From NCBI GenBank assembly GCA_003194525.1, contig NBIV01000304.1, positions 18,453-82,452 of the forward strand: 64,000 nucleotides of DNA, read 5' to 3'. The notes beneath the pieces were generated by a model. It worked only from the letters and a program-made list of their open reading frames with translations. It did not search any database and was not told where the DNA came from. The position numbers and the translations under genes are program-made. Below are positions 11,277-22,747 of the stretch, piece after piece; position 1 is the stretch's first letter, and each line of letters begins with the position of its first letter. Origin of the DNA: Gracilariopsis chorda (Eukaryota > Rhodophyta > Florideophyceae > Gracilariales > Gracilariaceae).

Positions 11277-12732
11277 ATGTCGTCGTATGGCGTTGTGCCC
11301 ACTATCCAAGTCCCGACCCTTGCAGGAGCATCTCAACCGGAGCTGATCAAACTTGAAGTAAACTACACCGCCTACACCGAGGGCGTCGAAGATGTTAACT
11401 CTGGAAAACCCCCCAGCCAACACATCAATCCAGCCTCCGTCCGCCAATGCATGAAACCTCCACTCTTGCACAGCCTGTGCATCTTAGGACGTATCGAGGG
11501 ATCTAGTTCTGCCGAGGATGCAACCGACGAGTCATTGAAAGCGTGGTTCGATTCTCGGCTAGCTTGGACCGTCTGTGATCTCAGTGACCGTGTCTAGGAA
11601 GTGCTGTCGACGGTTAGGTTCAAGCCAGTGCCTCGCGATTCTGCAGGTGCCGCAGAAAATCTTGTTCTGGAAACGATCGCCGCACTAGATGAATACAACG
11701 CATCAAGCATTATCACGGACAGTGATCAATGCAAAGAACGTATCGCAAAATTGTTCAGGAAACTGGAACCGCCAGAGCTCAAGCAAATTGTTGCAGATCA
11801 GATGCGCCTGTGGAAGAAGGAACAAAAGGGAGATTTGAAGTTTTTCACCAATACTTTCTCTACCCCGGCAAGCCAGGTGCACCTCGTACAGTGTGCAAGC
11901 CAGAAGCTAAAGAGAAAGCATCCATCATCGCGCCATCAAGGCAACCTGTCAAAGAACACTGAAGGTTCTAGCACCAAGAAGCAGCCTAACAGCCTACACG
12001 ACAGCCTGCGAAAGACCACCGAACGTCCGGGTGCAGTCGGCCACGCTGGAGAACAATTCAGGAACGGCACGTGGGACAAACCGTGCTTGAACAGTGAGAA
12101 ATGCTCTGGTATACATCCGATCAGCAAATGTCCGGTCACGTCGAAGGAAAAGAGACGCGAACTATTGGACAAGCATCTCGGAAAGCGATACCGACCCTCA
12201 GCCAAGAAAAACGCGAAAGCGGCTGTGCTCAGGTCGACTCCGGGACCAACCCCAAACGCGGATGATGGCAGGTACCGTATCAGACTACAACACATCGATA
12301 CAGTGGCCCTTGGGGACTCAGGAGCCGATTATTCTACCATCTCGTCGGACATGCTGGAAGCAATTCGGAGTGAATGCTCCCAGGTGCAAGCAGAACACCT
12401 AGACGTACCGTTGAAGCTCGACACAGCTCTGAAAGCAGATGAAAGCTTGCCACCTGTCACCGCCTCCAGGAATGTCAGCCTAGACCTGACTATCTTCCTC
12501 TCCAGAACTCGACTGCCGGTAAGAGTTCGTAGAGCCCAATTTCTTGTCGCCAACACGGAAATGCCAGAAACGCTTTTGGGATGACCGCTCTTGAAGGCAA
12601 TGGGTTTTGACTTTAACGAGCATTTACATCGCGTAGCCTCTCTCATTGACTGCAAATCTGAGGAAGAACTGCAAGAAGGAAACTTGCAGGCTGTCGTCTA
12701 CTGCGTTTCGCGGACTGACGTATACGGATGAA
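11277..12732 (+). pseudogene. Element B Gag and protease
   Basis: The ATG at 11277 opens a Gag interrupted by TAG at 11595-11597. The same frame resumes at once, with a central helical region, a basic linker, a Cys/His-rich segment (CLNSEKCSGIHPISKCP) and the retropepsin motif ALGDSGADYSTIS. A TGA at 12582-12584 falls in the segment LLG-stop-PLLKAMGF, where this clade has Arg. The frame then runs to about 12732 (HLHRVASLIDC), where a one-base shift joins it to RT. Without these defects Gag and protease would be one reading frame. Confidence 0.8.
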
Positions 12733-15402
12733 GATGAAGAGCCGATAGAGATACCTGAATGCCTACAAGCTGGATTTGGGGACGACCAACCAGCCGACAT
12801 CAAGGAAGCCATAGACTCAGCAGTTGAAGAAGCCAAAAGGAACGGAATTTCCTCTGACGGCTCTGGGAAGCTCCGCGAATTACTGGAGAAGAACCGAAGC
12901 TGTTTTGGGATCAAGCTGGGAACACAACCTCCTGCTAACGTTCGCCCGCTGTCAATCATGCTTGCCCCGAATGCTACACCTTTCAAGACACCGCAGCGTC
13001 GATACTCTCCGACACAGCGCGTGTTTATCAGGCACACCATCCAGCAGCTTGAGAAAATAGTAGCGGTATACAAGAACGATCAGTCCAGATGGGCCTGTCC
13101 AGCACTTCCCGTCCCCAAGACTGGTACAGACAAACTACGGTTTACTGTTGACCTCCGTGGAACGAATGCAAGAACAGTACCATTGCAGTCAGTAATGCCT
13201 CACCTCGAGTGTATGCTACAGGACTGTGGAGGAAGCCAATGTTTTGCAAACATAGACTTTACACACGGATACTGGCAGATCCCGCTGGACAAGGCATCAC
13301 AGGAAATCATTTCCATCCAGATTCCACTGGGAATCTACTCCCCTACTCGGAATCTACAGAGCGGGACAGACTCTGGCAACCATTTTCAATCGGTAACGAG
13401 CGAAAAGTTCGCGGGCAGGGTAGAACGAATGCTACAGTGGCTGCATGACTTTCTCTTGCACGCTAAGAACGAGGAAGAACTCCTCAGGAACATCACTGCC
13501 TTCGTACACGTCTGCAAGGAGGTGAGATTCAAAGTCAACCCGAGGAAGTCGTGCTTCTTCACAAAGGAAGTAAATTTCTGCGGAAGAATCATCTCCGCTT
13601 ATGGGATCCGTTTTGAACCGAGGAACTTCGACGTTCTACTTGCTATGAAGGCGCCACAGACCGGGGACGAGCTACAGAAACTACTATGCGCGACGAACTG
13701 GATGATGACTGCCATAGCGGACAACGCGCTTTTGATTGAGCCATTACACCAACTTCATGAGCACGCTTGCAGGACAGCAGGCAAGAGAACCAAGAAGGCC
13801 ATGAGGAAAGTGAAGCTCGCTTGAAGTAGCGAGCACACCCGAACATTCGAAGCAGTGAAGATGCAGCTAGCAACCGCAACGAAGCTGGCACTCCCGAAGG
13901 ATGGATATCGCATGTGCCTATTCACCGACGCTTCAGAGACCCACTGGGTCGGAGTACTGACCCAATAACCAGAATGAGAACAGAATAGGGACCTCGAGAA
14001 GCAATCACATGAGCCACTGTGCTTCCTATCAAGCGCGTTCAACGGATCATCAGCCAGGTGGAGCGTTCCCGAGAAAGAAGGCTTCGCCATCTTCGAATCT
14101 ATGTGCCGACTTCACTACCTGACTGTGGGCCGGACCGTCTTCCTATACAAAGACCACTCGAATCTTGTCTACATATATGATCCGTACGGAAGTAACCCTG
14201 GAGTAGCGCGACATATTGCGAACAAGCTGACGCGCTGGGCCTTGAAGGTGAACGGTTTTCGCTTAGTTATTGAACATGTACCAGGAGAAAGAAACGCTTG
14301 GGCAGATATGCTAACAAGGTGGGCGGTCCAGACCAAGAACACAGTTGACCCGTCCAAAATGGGGAGGAAAAAAGCACTGATGACAGCTCCAGCCAATCCA
14401 AGTGTATCGGATGAGTACAATTGGCCTCGAATGCAGCAAATACTCGACTCTCAACACCGAACGAACCTCGACACGCCCGAGAGATGTACAAGCACAAGTA
14501 GAGTTATCCGAATGCCTACTGGACAAATCTGGATTCCGGACGACGATGAGAAGCTTCAGTTGAGAATCCTTATCGCCGCACACAGCGGGAAGGGAGGACA
14601 TAGAGCAACCTATCCCACTTTTGACACCGTAGCAGCTCATTTGTGGTGGAAGGACCTTCGTTGCCGCACTGTCGAGTTCACTCGATCCTGTTTTCACTGC
14701 ATTGCTATAGCACATGGCAAGGTTTTCCCACGACCACTTGGACACACAATGCACGCCAGTCACCCGAACGAGTTACTGCATTTCACCTATTGCTACATGA
14801 ACAAAGGGGAAAAGGGCAAACTCTACACTCTCATCGTGAAGGACGACTTATCTGGATATGTCTGGTTAAGGTGTGCGGAGGAACCCGATTCGGAGACCAC
14901 CGCAGACGTTCTAGTAGAATTGTTCGCCGCATTTGGAGTTGCACGGTCATGGATCTCGGACCAGGGTAGCCATTTTAAGAACAAGCTAGTCAAATCCCTT
15001 TCGAAGAAGCTCAAAGCAGAACATCACTTCACACTACCATATTGTCCATGGAGCAACGGGTCGGTAGAGGTGGTATGTCGAGAACTGTTGAAAGTGTGCA
15101 GAGCACTACTGTCCGAATTCCAACTGCCACAGTCCGCTTGACCGACAGTACTGCCACTCATCCAGTCGGCGCTGAACAGCATGCCGTCGAGACTCCTGAA
15201 TGGGAAATGCCCGCTCACAATCTTCACCGGACTACCCCAGGACTCACCTCTGAAGGTGATTTTGGGAGCACAGGAGGAAGTGGTAACAGTCCAGGATGTC
15301 ACTCAGCATCAAAGAGAAGCCTCCCAGCGAATTGAAGCACTGCAAACAGCGCTTATGAAGCTTCACAGGGACTGCGCAAACCGCTCTCGCAAGCAATACT
15401 AG
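12720..15402 (+). pseudogene. Element B reverse transcriptase, RNase H and integrase
   Basis: One frame with stops at 13822 (TGA), about 13967 (TAA) and 13976 (TGA), 15139 (TGA) and 15400 (TAG). RT shows FTVDLRGTNARTV, NIDFTHGYWQIPL and CGRIISAYG. The YxDD-type box reads WLHDFLLHAK, with CAT at 13444-13446 where related elements have Asp. RNase H is seen in CLFTDASETHWVGV and VPGERNAWADMLTR. Integrase has the HHCC finger (AAHSGKGGH to CFHC). The first catalytic Asp is replaced (HFTYCY, ACC at 14785-14787), while ISDQGSHF and SVEVVCRELL keep the other two acidic residues. RT and integrase should therefore both be inactive. Confidence 0.82.
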
Positions 15403-15911
15403 GCATCAGTTGATGCTCACCACCTCCGCACTGGAGTTAGAGCCGTCGATTTCACTAAAAGAGACTACGTTTCGAAAGCTATGATGCAGAAGAACCTCAG
15501 AGCAAAGACGAGTCTCAGATGGCAGGGACCTTTCCGGGTCCTACAGTGCAAAGATCAGTACATATTCGAGGTTGAAAATCTTGTCGACGGCAAAAAAAGC
15601 TAGTACACGGACGAAGACTTAATTTTTTCTGGAACAAGGACTACGAGATATCTGAAGACATTCGAGAACATCTCGCGTATCAGCAGAACGAGCTTTTAGT
15701 TGTCGAGGATTTCGAAGATATTCGTCGCAGTGAGAACAAAACGGAGCTGTTAGTGAAGTGGACCGGTTTCGCTAAGGACGAAGCAGACTGGATCAGTTTT
15801 GAATCTCTACGCCAGGACGTACCGGAGTTACTGGAAGAGTATCTCAAAGAAGTGCAGAAAACTGGAACACGTAGACATCGCAACATAGTATCTGATATCA
15901 AGAAGAAATAA
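15403..15911 (+). pseudogene. Element B integrase C-terminus and chromodomain
   Basis: After the 15400 stop the sequence still encodes an integrase C-terminal barrel (GVRAVDFTKRDYV, LRWQGPFRVLQC). A shift near a T-run at about 15625 leads to a chromodomain, LLVVEDFEDIRRSENK then LLVKWTGFAKDEADWISFESL, ending at TAA 15909-15911. Such chromodomains are thought to steer integration to marked chromatin. Confidence 0.78.
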
Positions 15912-15939
15912 CAGCATTGGAGTTGCAGTTATGGGAGAT

Positions 15940-16251
15940 TGTTGATAGCATACCTACTTGGTGCGTAGGGTGCTTGGAAGTTGTGGTGCTCGTGCGTAGG
16001 TTGCAGAAACCCACCAGCACCATTGTTGCGTAGTAGATATAGAAGAGCTATAATTCATACTGTTACCAGAAAGAGAAGTACACTCTTTTGGAAGCCTAAA
16101 ACGGTATATAAAAACCTGACTTCTGCAGTACAGAGCAGAAGTCAGAGGCGTTGAAGGAACGGACTCCTTCAGCTGTATGCCTGTTCTCTGTACCCAGTAC
16201 CCGAGCTCGTTAACCCGATCTGACGTACCGCGAACGCTGTTCTACCCAACA
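15940..16251 (+). repeat. 3' LTR of element B
   Basis: 312 bp, the same ends as the 5' LTR. Preceded by a short purine tract ATGGGAGAT, a candidate polypurine tract. Followed by GTTGA, the target duplication. Confidence 0.92.
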
Positions 16252-16256
16252 GTTGA

Positions 16257-16660
16257 ATAGTTTAGTCATTGTGCACTGATAACTAGAAGAATGTCTGGGT
16301 AGACTTAATGGCATGTGCGTGAATAGATAGAACCCGGAGGGTCGGACGAACAGTTTCTTTTGGATATCCTCCTTTGGAACAGAGAGTTAGTCATATCTAT
16401 ATTTCGCCTCCGAAGCCGTGAAAACGGTAAGAGTTCCGAAACAATCGATGCATTTCTGCACAGGAGGGATTAGATATGTGTCTGCAACGAGTGGGATCTC
16501 TTTACTGATACTCTTCCTCTGATAAGTCGATGACCTTCCTTTTGTACTGCTTAGCGAGCATTAACTTCGCTTATGTACATTATTCTCGACGACCGTTCAG
16601 ACCATCTACACCCCTTTCCTTCTGCACCACTTCAAATTAAGACTTCAAGACCGTTCAATT
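16257..16660. other. Intergenic, nothing recognised
   Basis: The right flank of element B. No coding motif or repeat pair seen. Confidence 0.4.
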
Positions 16661-16667
16661 GCTACAC

Positions 16668-17000
16668 TTACGATTCCAAGAAGGTGCCATTGCTACAGTG
16701 TCTGTAATAGCCAAGAATATCAGTCGTCCATCTCAAAACAAACATCCTCAAGGACTCATCAAATTTCAAAAGCAGTACAGCTGGGGATGCCCAGCTGGTC
16801 TCAATCACGACTTTGCAGTTTGTTTTATCCGCTTGGAACTGCTTTTCTTGTGTGTTCGGTCCTGCCCTGTACCGGGGTTGTGAAAATGGATGCATTCTTG
16901 ACAGTAAGTCCATCCGGTGTTTCTTGGCATTAATTCAGGCAGTAAAGCCCTCCCACGTTTTGGTATATTTCCGTACCATATTACAGATACTTGCAAGGTG
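16668..17000 (-). pseudogene. Ty3/gypsy RT N-terminal relic
   Basis: On the minus strand QPRYRAGPNTQEKQFQ and VVIETSWASPAVLL match the start of RT in the nested gypsy element (QPPYRAGPKAREEEQ and GVIEPAQSPWASPVVL). The nucleotide similarity continues to about 17000. It is a short fragment without LTRs. Confidence 0.7.
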
Positions 17001-17009
17001 CGATTACTG

Positions 17010-17560
17010 CAAGTGATGGAGATCAGGCTTTTGGAGAGTCTCCAGAGGGCAGTGGCGTATTTGTGACAACGTTCTCGGAAGCCTTCTAAGTCAGTAGTCG
17101 CGCCTTTTTTGACGGTAGTCAGTCAGATGAAGTCACAATATAGTCATCTTTACTTGTTTCGAATCTCTCGTGCTACGGTACATACTAAACGTCTGAATCC
17201 ATCCACAGCAGATGCAGAAGCCCGATTCGTGGCATTATACAGTATTGTCCTTGAGCTCGTTGGACACGTAAACAGGTATAAGCTAGGTCATTTTCAGAGT
17301 GCTCGACAGTGGGACTGGGACTGGGACTGCTTCCCTTCTTCTTCTTCTTTTTCTTCTTTATGGGCGCACATTGTCTAATTGCGACGCTATGGTAGAGCTT
17401 ATCATAATTCCTTCTCAATCTGTCAACAACTAAGGTTAACCGCTAGCTACTCCTCGTGAATGACAAGTTCTCTCTACCCCGTTACACCAGTCTTTAACTC
17501 CCGACCCAAAATATTGTTGATGGCTGTTGCTTGCTCCCACCCTGCTGCAGCCGTGTTACG
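17010..17560. other. Intergenic, low-complexity tract
   Basis: No gene seen. 17312-17358 holds a (GACTGG)n-like stretch followed by a TTC-rich run. Confidence 0.4.
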
Positions 17561-17568
17561 CTCACTAA

Positions 17569-18706
17569 CTAGTATTCCAAGACGTAGTAGAATGGTACAA
17601 AGCTTCTGCGGGGAGACCCAAATGTATAATCCATTTCGTTCTGGCGCGTTTCGCCTCTTCCAGACTTTGCTTGCTTCCCTTCCAAACGACCAATGTAACT
17701 GAAAAGACTCTCGGCTGGTGCTGATGACGCCTGGGCCGAAAGCGCGGCCCGTGCAACCGTGTTGAAAGGCATAGGGCTGATGAGGGGAGACCCTGTATCG
17801 GCTTGCTTCTGGAAAGAGAGTGCGGCAGATGGCTCCTTTCGGCCATTAGCTTCCAGATGGTCCCTCATTCCTCTGTGGAACAATCCAAACACAACTACCA
17901 TTTCTTCCGAATTGATGGCAAACGTGCCATCCAGCTAGACTGCCTCAAGAACCACTGCATGATGCAGCACCTTAATGTATTCTTGCATCTGTGAATTGTC
18001 ACCATCTAAGAAATCCAAGCAACACTCGTTAATATCGAGAACAGCTGCAATAAGGAAGAGCAGGAGAATATCACGGTATGGTTCATCTGCGTCTTCGTAA
18101 ACTGGGGCCCATATTGCCACTTCAGTATCAACCGGCTTCCAGAGATGACCTAGGCGATGTGCAATTCGATCTGCAATTATGATCGCCAATGCCTTCGTGT
18201 GCGCTTTTCGCAATCGAACTAGACGGGCGTCATCTCGCTCCTTGTCGGCCTCGGCAGAATGTGAAACCGTTGGGCTGGCATGGACGTCCAGGATTCCGTC
18301 TTCATCACTTAAAAACCCTCCGGTAGTCGCACTTCGATTACTATTGGAGCTTCCTTGCTGCGTCACATCACGATCGTCGACTGCGCTCACAAACAACCCA
18401 CCTTCGCTTTGACATCCAACGCGAATCTGTACTAACCCAAACCATACTGACGCTGTTTGCTGCTGTGTGAGAGGCGCTTCTGTTCTTGGCAGGAGATCCC
18501 GTCGTCTTACTGCAGTAACACTTCGGCTGTTACTGCTCATGGTTTGGCCCGGTAATGGATCTGCAATGAACGCGCCGCCGACCATTAATTCCCAAAGTCC
18601 GCACAAGTAACTTCTTTTGCGCAGCTCGCCCCAGCTTTTCACCGCTATTCCGACCGCTCCCTGATCAAAAACCACTTCTTCATTAGCATTAGTTTCACCT
18701 GTAAGA
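17569..18706 (-). pseudogene. hAT-family transposase C-terminal relic
   Basis: A minus-strand frame runs from about 18706 to 17569 with a single TAG at 17935-17937. Its end reads FNTVARAALSAQASSAPAES then LFSYIGRLEG, the hAT C-terminal dimerisation signature (usually ...A.SA.SER.FS.AG...). The upstream part is acidic with a plausible helical stretch (LLLFLIAAVLDINECCLDFL). The N-terminal BED finger and most of the catalytic core are not visible. At its upstream side it abuts, head to head, the copia relic that starts at 18709. No terminal inverted repeats were found. Confidence 0.6.
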
Positions 18707-18708
18707 GC

Positions 18709-20075
18709 GCTCTACACGAAGCAAGAACTGTTCAAGCTACATCGTTCTTTCGGACATCCGAGAGTCAACGCCTTGAACAACCTTCTACGGAATGCTAGAC
18801 CAGAACACTTTTTCACCGAGATTAACACGGCACTTGACGGCATTGTCAAGGAATGCAAGACGTGTGCAAAACGCGCCGGAAATCCAAGATGATTCAAGCT
18901 AACAATCGGACACGAGGGACTGATTTACAACCATACTATCGCTCTCGATATCACGTATATTAGACGAAACCGGTACTGTACGTCGTGCATGAAGTTACGC
19001 CCTTTTCAAGCGCGACATTCCTCAACAAAGTGAGCTCCACTACGGTGCAGAAAGCTTTAATGCAATGTTGTAGCAATTTATACGCAGGACCACCAGATAT
19101 CTTTCGCGTGGACAAGGGATTTATCCTTGTATCCAAGGAGTTTCGAAGGGCCGCTGCATTTTCTGCAATTGATATCGGCGACGCCCCCATCGAGAGCCCC
19201 TCCACAATGTCACATGAGGAAGTCTATTACGAACCTCTACGTACGGTATTCGAAAAATTGACGGTCAATCTTCTTAGGGAGGATAACAAACATCTGTTGC
19301 ACATGGCTGTCTTTTGTCTAAACGGCACAGTCGGCCCGCAGGGTCTCTGCCCAATGTTGTGCGTCTTCGGAAAGACGCCACGACCCGCTCGCGTGGTGCC
19401 ATCTCTGAACACATAAGCCGGCGCAAAAGCAATCGAACACGCCATGAAGATAGTGGAGAAGCAACACGCGTGCCAGAGGTTAGCCTCCGCCAAGAAATAC
19501 AGTGGAGCTTACGGGAATGAAGAACAGGAGATTGACAGCCTACCATTCCGATCAGCAGTCCTTGTCTAACGAGAGTCTAGAAAGACCTGGGAAGAGCCTC
19601 CCTTCGTCAGCAAAGAAGGGGAGACCGTAAGCGTGCAACTCCCGCACGGAAGAAAAATCTTTTGCGGTCACGTCGTGAAGCCCGTTACCCATGAGACGCG
19701 AAGAACCACTGCCTACAGACTTTTTTGAGTGAGATGCTACCACCGCTTACGCAAACAACAATGAAGATGGATTCGTGCTCGCACTCGATGCCGATTTGGG
19801 CGGTTTCGTCTAAGCCAGAAGGAAGGAACTCAAAGAATTCAAGACCTCAATATTTTCAAGGTAATCCACCGATCAGATGTGCTAGATGGAGAACGAATCT
19901 ATAGCACTCTGTTTCTAGACGTGCTGGACCCTACTGGTAGAGGCGTCATTTACAAATCACGATTGATTGCACAGCACTATCAAGACGAGAACGCAAGGTA
20001 TAACCCGACGAAGGTCCCAACCGTCTCACCGCGGCGCACAGCATCCCCCCGGTCGAAGTCCACTTCCTCTTGTCT
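18709..20075 (+). pseudogene. Ty1/copia integrase-RT relic
   Basis: Starts with the integrase zinc finger (LYTKQELFKLHRSFGHP then CKTCAKR). A TGA at 18890-18892 follows, then the core: IALDITYI, VHEVTPFSSATFL, PPDIFRVDKG, IESPSTMS and FCLNGTVGPQGL. Frames change several times. From about 19800 the start of copia RT is readable (ARRKELKEFKTS, DVLDGERIYSTLFLDV, YKSRLIAQHYQDENA, KVPTVS). It ends at about 20075 with no RT catalytic box. No LTR found. Confidence 0.75.
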
Positions 20076-20079
20076 CTCC

Positions 20080-20351
20080 ACTCTGAAGCATTTATATGTG
20101 TATGAGGAGGTGTTGATAGCTAGAAGGCGCTGCGCAAGAAAAGAGCTTTGCACATCCCCCGTAGGCGCATGCAAAGCGGCCTTTGGCGAAATGCCTCCCT
20201 CCCATTAAAAAACTTCAGCAGCAGCAGCAATAGCAAAGCTTGCTGCTTGGGGTTTAGAAATCCCACAACAACTGTAGTGCCAATCAGTTACAGAAAGCAA
20301 CGTGTCACTCCTCACCATCATTGGCTGGCGTTGCAGGAAATTAAGGCACTT
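20080..20351. other. Spacer between copia relic and intact copia LTR
   Basis: No gene found. A short CAG-rich stretch occurs at 20217-20231. The last five bases before the LTR, ACTGT, are the copia target duplication. Confidence 0.4.
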
Positions 20352-20356
20352 ACTGT

Positions 20357-20596
20357 TGAGAGATGTGCTTCGGATATCTTACCGAAGTTCATGACTGCGC
20401 AGTGTAGGGAAGGGCCTATCACAAGCAAACAACAATGTGGCACAGCTGCTTTTTCCCCCCTTACGGTTATCTGGAGGAACTCGTGTGCCTTTATATAGGT
20501 TAACTACGCGACCTTTGGGTTACTATGACGTACAACTTGTACTAATGCAATGTACTATTATGTACGTTATGTCCTAAGTTGTACGTCAATGTCACA
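20357..20596 (-). repeat. 3' LTR of copia element F
   Basis: In element orientation it starts TGTGACATTGACG and ends CATCTCTCA. The polypurine tract adjoins it at 20597-20605. Confidence 0.93.
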
Positions 20597-20605
20597 CACC
20601 CCCCC
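20597..20605 (-). promoter_or_regulatory. Polypurine tract of copia element F
   Basis: The minus strand reads GGGGGGGTG directly upstream of the 3' LTR, the usual primer for plus-strand DNA synthesis. Confidence 0.75.
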
Positions 20606-20739
20606 GTCGCGTTAGTGCCCTTTCAGAGGAAGCAACATTCACTGCCAAGATTCGTGATCGTGAGTGGTGCCCTTGGACTAGTCTATGTTCCAATACCCGG
20701 TAGCCAACATTCGATTCATCTCTGCTGATTGAGTCGTGC

Positions 20740-22742
20740 TACGCTTTGTTAATGCGTCGGCAATATTGTTCCGTCCCGGAATCCAAGATATTTATCAAGC
20801 TCACCGGATTCGAAAGCGTTTTGCAGCATTGTCACTGTTTTGCGCAGCAGAAACTCTCGGCATTCGTGTAGGGTAGTCACTGTATCGAACAGAGACTTCG
20901 AGTCTACTAGCATTCGGTGCTTGATATCGCAGTCCTGGAAGATGTTATTGAACGATTCCTTAATGTCGTATCCACGATCTTCTGCTTCCGTGCAAGCTAG
21001 GATCTCTGCTCCAAACGATTAGTACGTTACTCGGCGTTGTTTTGAGCTCGCCCAGTATAGCGGGTGGAACAAAGGCTTGTCGTGCATGTCAGTCGTAAGT
21101 CTCAGTTCACAGATGAGTCCCGTTTGTCCATATGGTTGTTGGTTAGTTCCGTGTGACGCGTCCGAAAGGCTAACAATATCCACTGCTGATATTCCCAATG
21201 GGCGCACGAACTTGATCACAGGGTGTAGATTTCGTATATCACTCAGCATGGCGTTGGCTTCGACGATGTGTTTAACTCTCAAATCTCCTAGTTGTTGCTG
21301 CATTCTAGACGTGACGAAAGATGCTTGCGGTAACACTCCTGATCCAAGGTACATCATCGTCCCGGCCAATGATCTATACTCGTGCGTCTCATATTCGGTG
21401 GTTTTGTCCTCTCTTTGTCTTCTCCTGGCCCTAGAGAGATCTATGCTGTTCAGGCGCTGTAGATAGGGCTCCATGGATAGTTATACGTCTCCTTCGTCGT
21501 TGATATTGATATCACATCCTGCGAAGTTGAGTTTGCTGTCGAGTCTGATCTTTCCTACCTCGAATTCTTCTTGTAACTTCTGCATGAAGTTTGATATATC
21601 CGACGTATGCCCCGCTACTAGAAGGTCGTCGACGAGTTTGATTACTGCAAGATATATACGACCTTCATCGCGTCGGAGGAACATTCGGTTCACTCCGTAT
21701 ACGCGTGTGAATGCCATGGTATCGAGCAGCCAAGTCTCTATACGTTTGGCCCATTGTCTGCCTGCTTCGACTATGCCGTATGGTAGCTTCGTGAGCTTCC
21801 ACAGCACGTGTCTCTTGATTCTGAACTCAGGCGCCGGTCTGACGTATATATCCCTGCAGATTGGTCCGCTCTGTAGGTAAGCGCCTTTAATGTCTGCCAC
21901 GCCAAAGGAGAATCCTAGACGTAGAGCGATGCTGATAAGGAGTCTGACGATTATCATGTCTGCATTTGCACAATCCTTCCTGATCTCGTCTTTGTGGTCA
22001 TCCTTGTTTCCGTGTGTAACGAGTCTGGCTTTGAGTTTGCGCATTTCTTCCTCATCCTGTTTCACCTTGTACACTGTATGCGACGAAATGATGTTGGCCT
22101 CGTCTGGTAATTCTGATTCGTGGACTTCCTCGTATGCACCGATCCAGTTGTCTCTGTGTTCCTTTTCTGCGGCTTTTTGGAGCAACCATGATGGTGCGAA
22201 CTGGACTTCGCGAGCGGTGACCTGTCTAGTGCCGATTACTTTTTGCATGCTCTTGAGTACTTCTTTTTCCTGGCTATTCAGGGTATTGGGTCCCTCCATC
22301 TCCGAATTCTCTAGCAGTTCTTCGGTGTATGCTCCCATGTCCTTGCGTACGCGTTCCTCCTTCTGCATGCTAGCCATGAGATATGCTGAAACCTGTGGCT
22401 CGTTCTCCTGACCGTCGCTCTGGTCGGGGCTTAACGTGAGGTCGATGTAGTCCTCCATGAGTCCTTCTGACAGCTCCCTAGTGAGTGTTGAGCTGGGTCG
22501 AAGTCGTATATCCTCGTAAGCGACTTTCGATATAGGTCCTTTCTCCTTTCGTCGCACTTCCACGTAATGAGGGTGTGCTCTCACTACGGTTGCCTCTCTC
22601 CACTCGTCGGGTACGTTGTGTGCAGATGTCTTGAAGTAGAACAGGATTTCATCTCCTGGGTTTATATGCAGTTGAGATAGAGTGGAAGGGTTGCGTGATC
22701 GCATGACCTTTTGTAACGCACGGGTCTCGCATTGTTCCATAT
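20740..22742 (-). pseudogene. Copia F pol, RT and RNase H part
   Basis: The copia sequence resumes at 22742 on the left of the nested element, within the integrase C-terminus. RT of the RVT_2 type follows: GIVEAGRQWAKRIETWL, KLVDDLLVAG (catalytic VDD), VADIKGAYLQSGP. A TAA at 21481-21483 interrupts the frame (a Gln codon one transition away would fit). RNase H continues (SLSDASHGTNQQPYGQTG, MLVDSKSLFDTVTTL), with another stop near 21017 and a frame change before the closing motif NIADALTK at about 20755. The enzyme order and length are complete for a copia pol, but it cannot be translated whole. Confidence 0.85.
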
Positions 22743-22747
22743 ATGCC

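Larger units (their letters stand above)
10917..16251 (+). mobile_element. Chromodomain Ty3/gypsy element B, complete with LTRs
   Basis: Two direct LTRs (10917-11225 and 15940-16251) start TGTTGATAGC and end CCAACA, and enclose gag, protease, RT, RNase H, integrase and a chromodomain. The 5-bp target duplication GTTGA sits at 10912-10916 and 16252-16256. The LTRs look about 95% identical by eye, so the insertion is not old. Yet the reading frames hold several stops and frame changes and two catalytic residues are replaced. The RT/integrase style (THGYWQIPLD, CGRIISAYG, ISDQGSHFKN, YCPWSNGSVE) is the kind I associate with oomycete-type gypsy elements. Confidence 0.93.
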
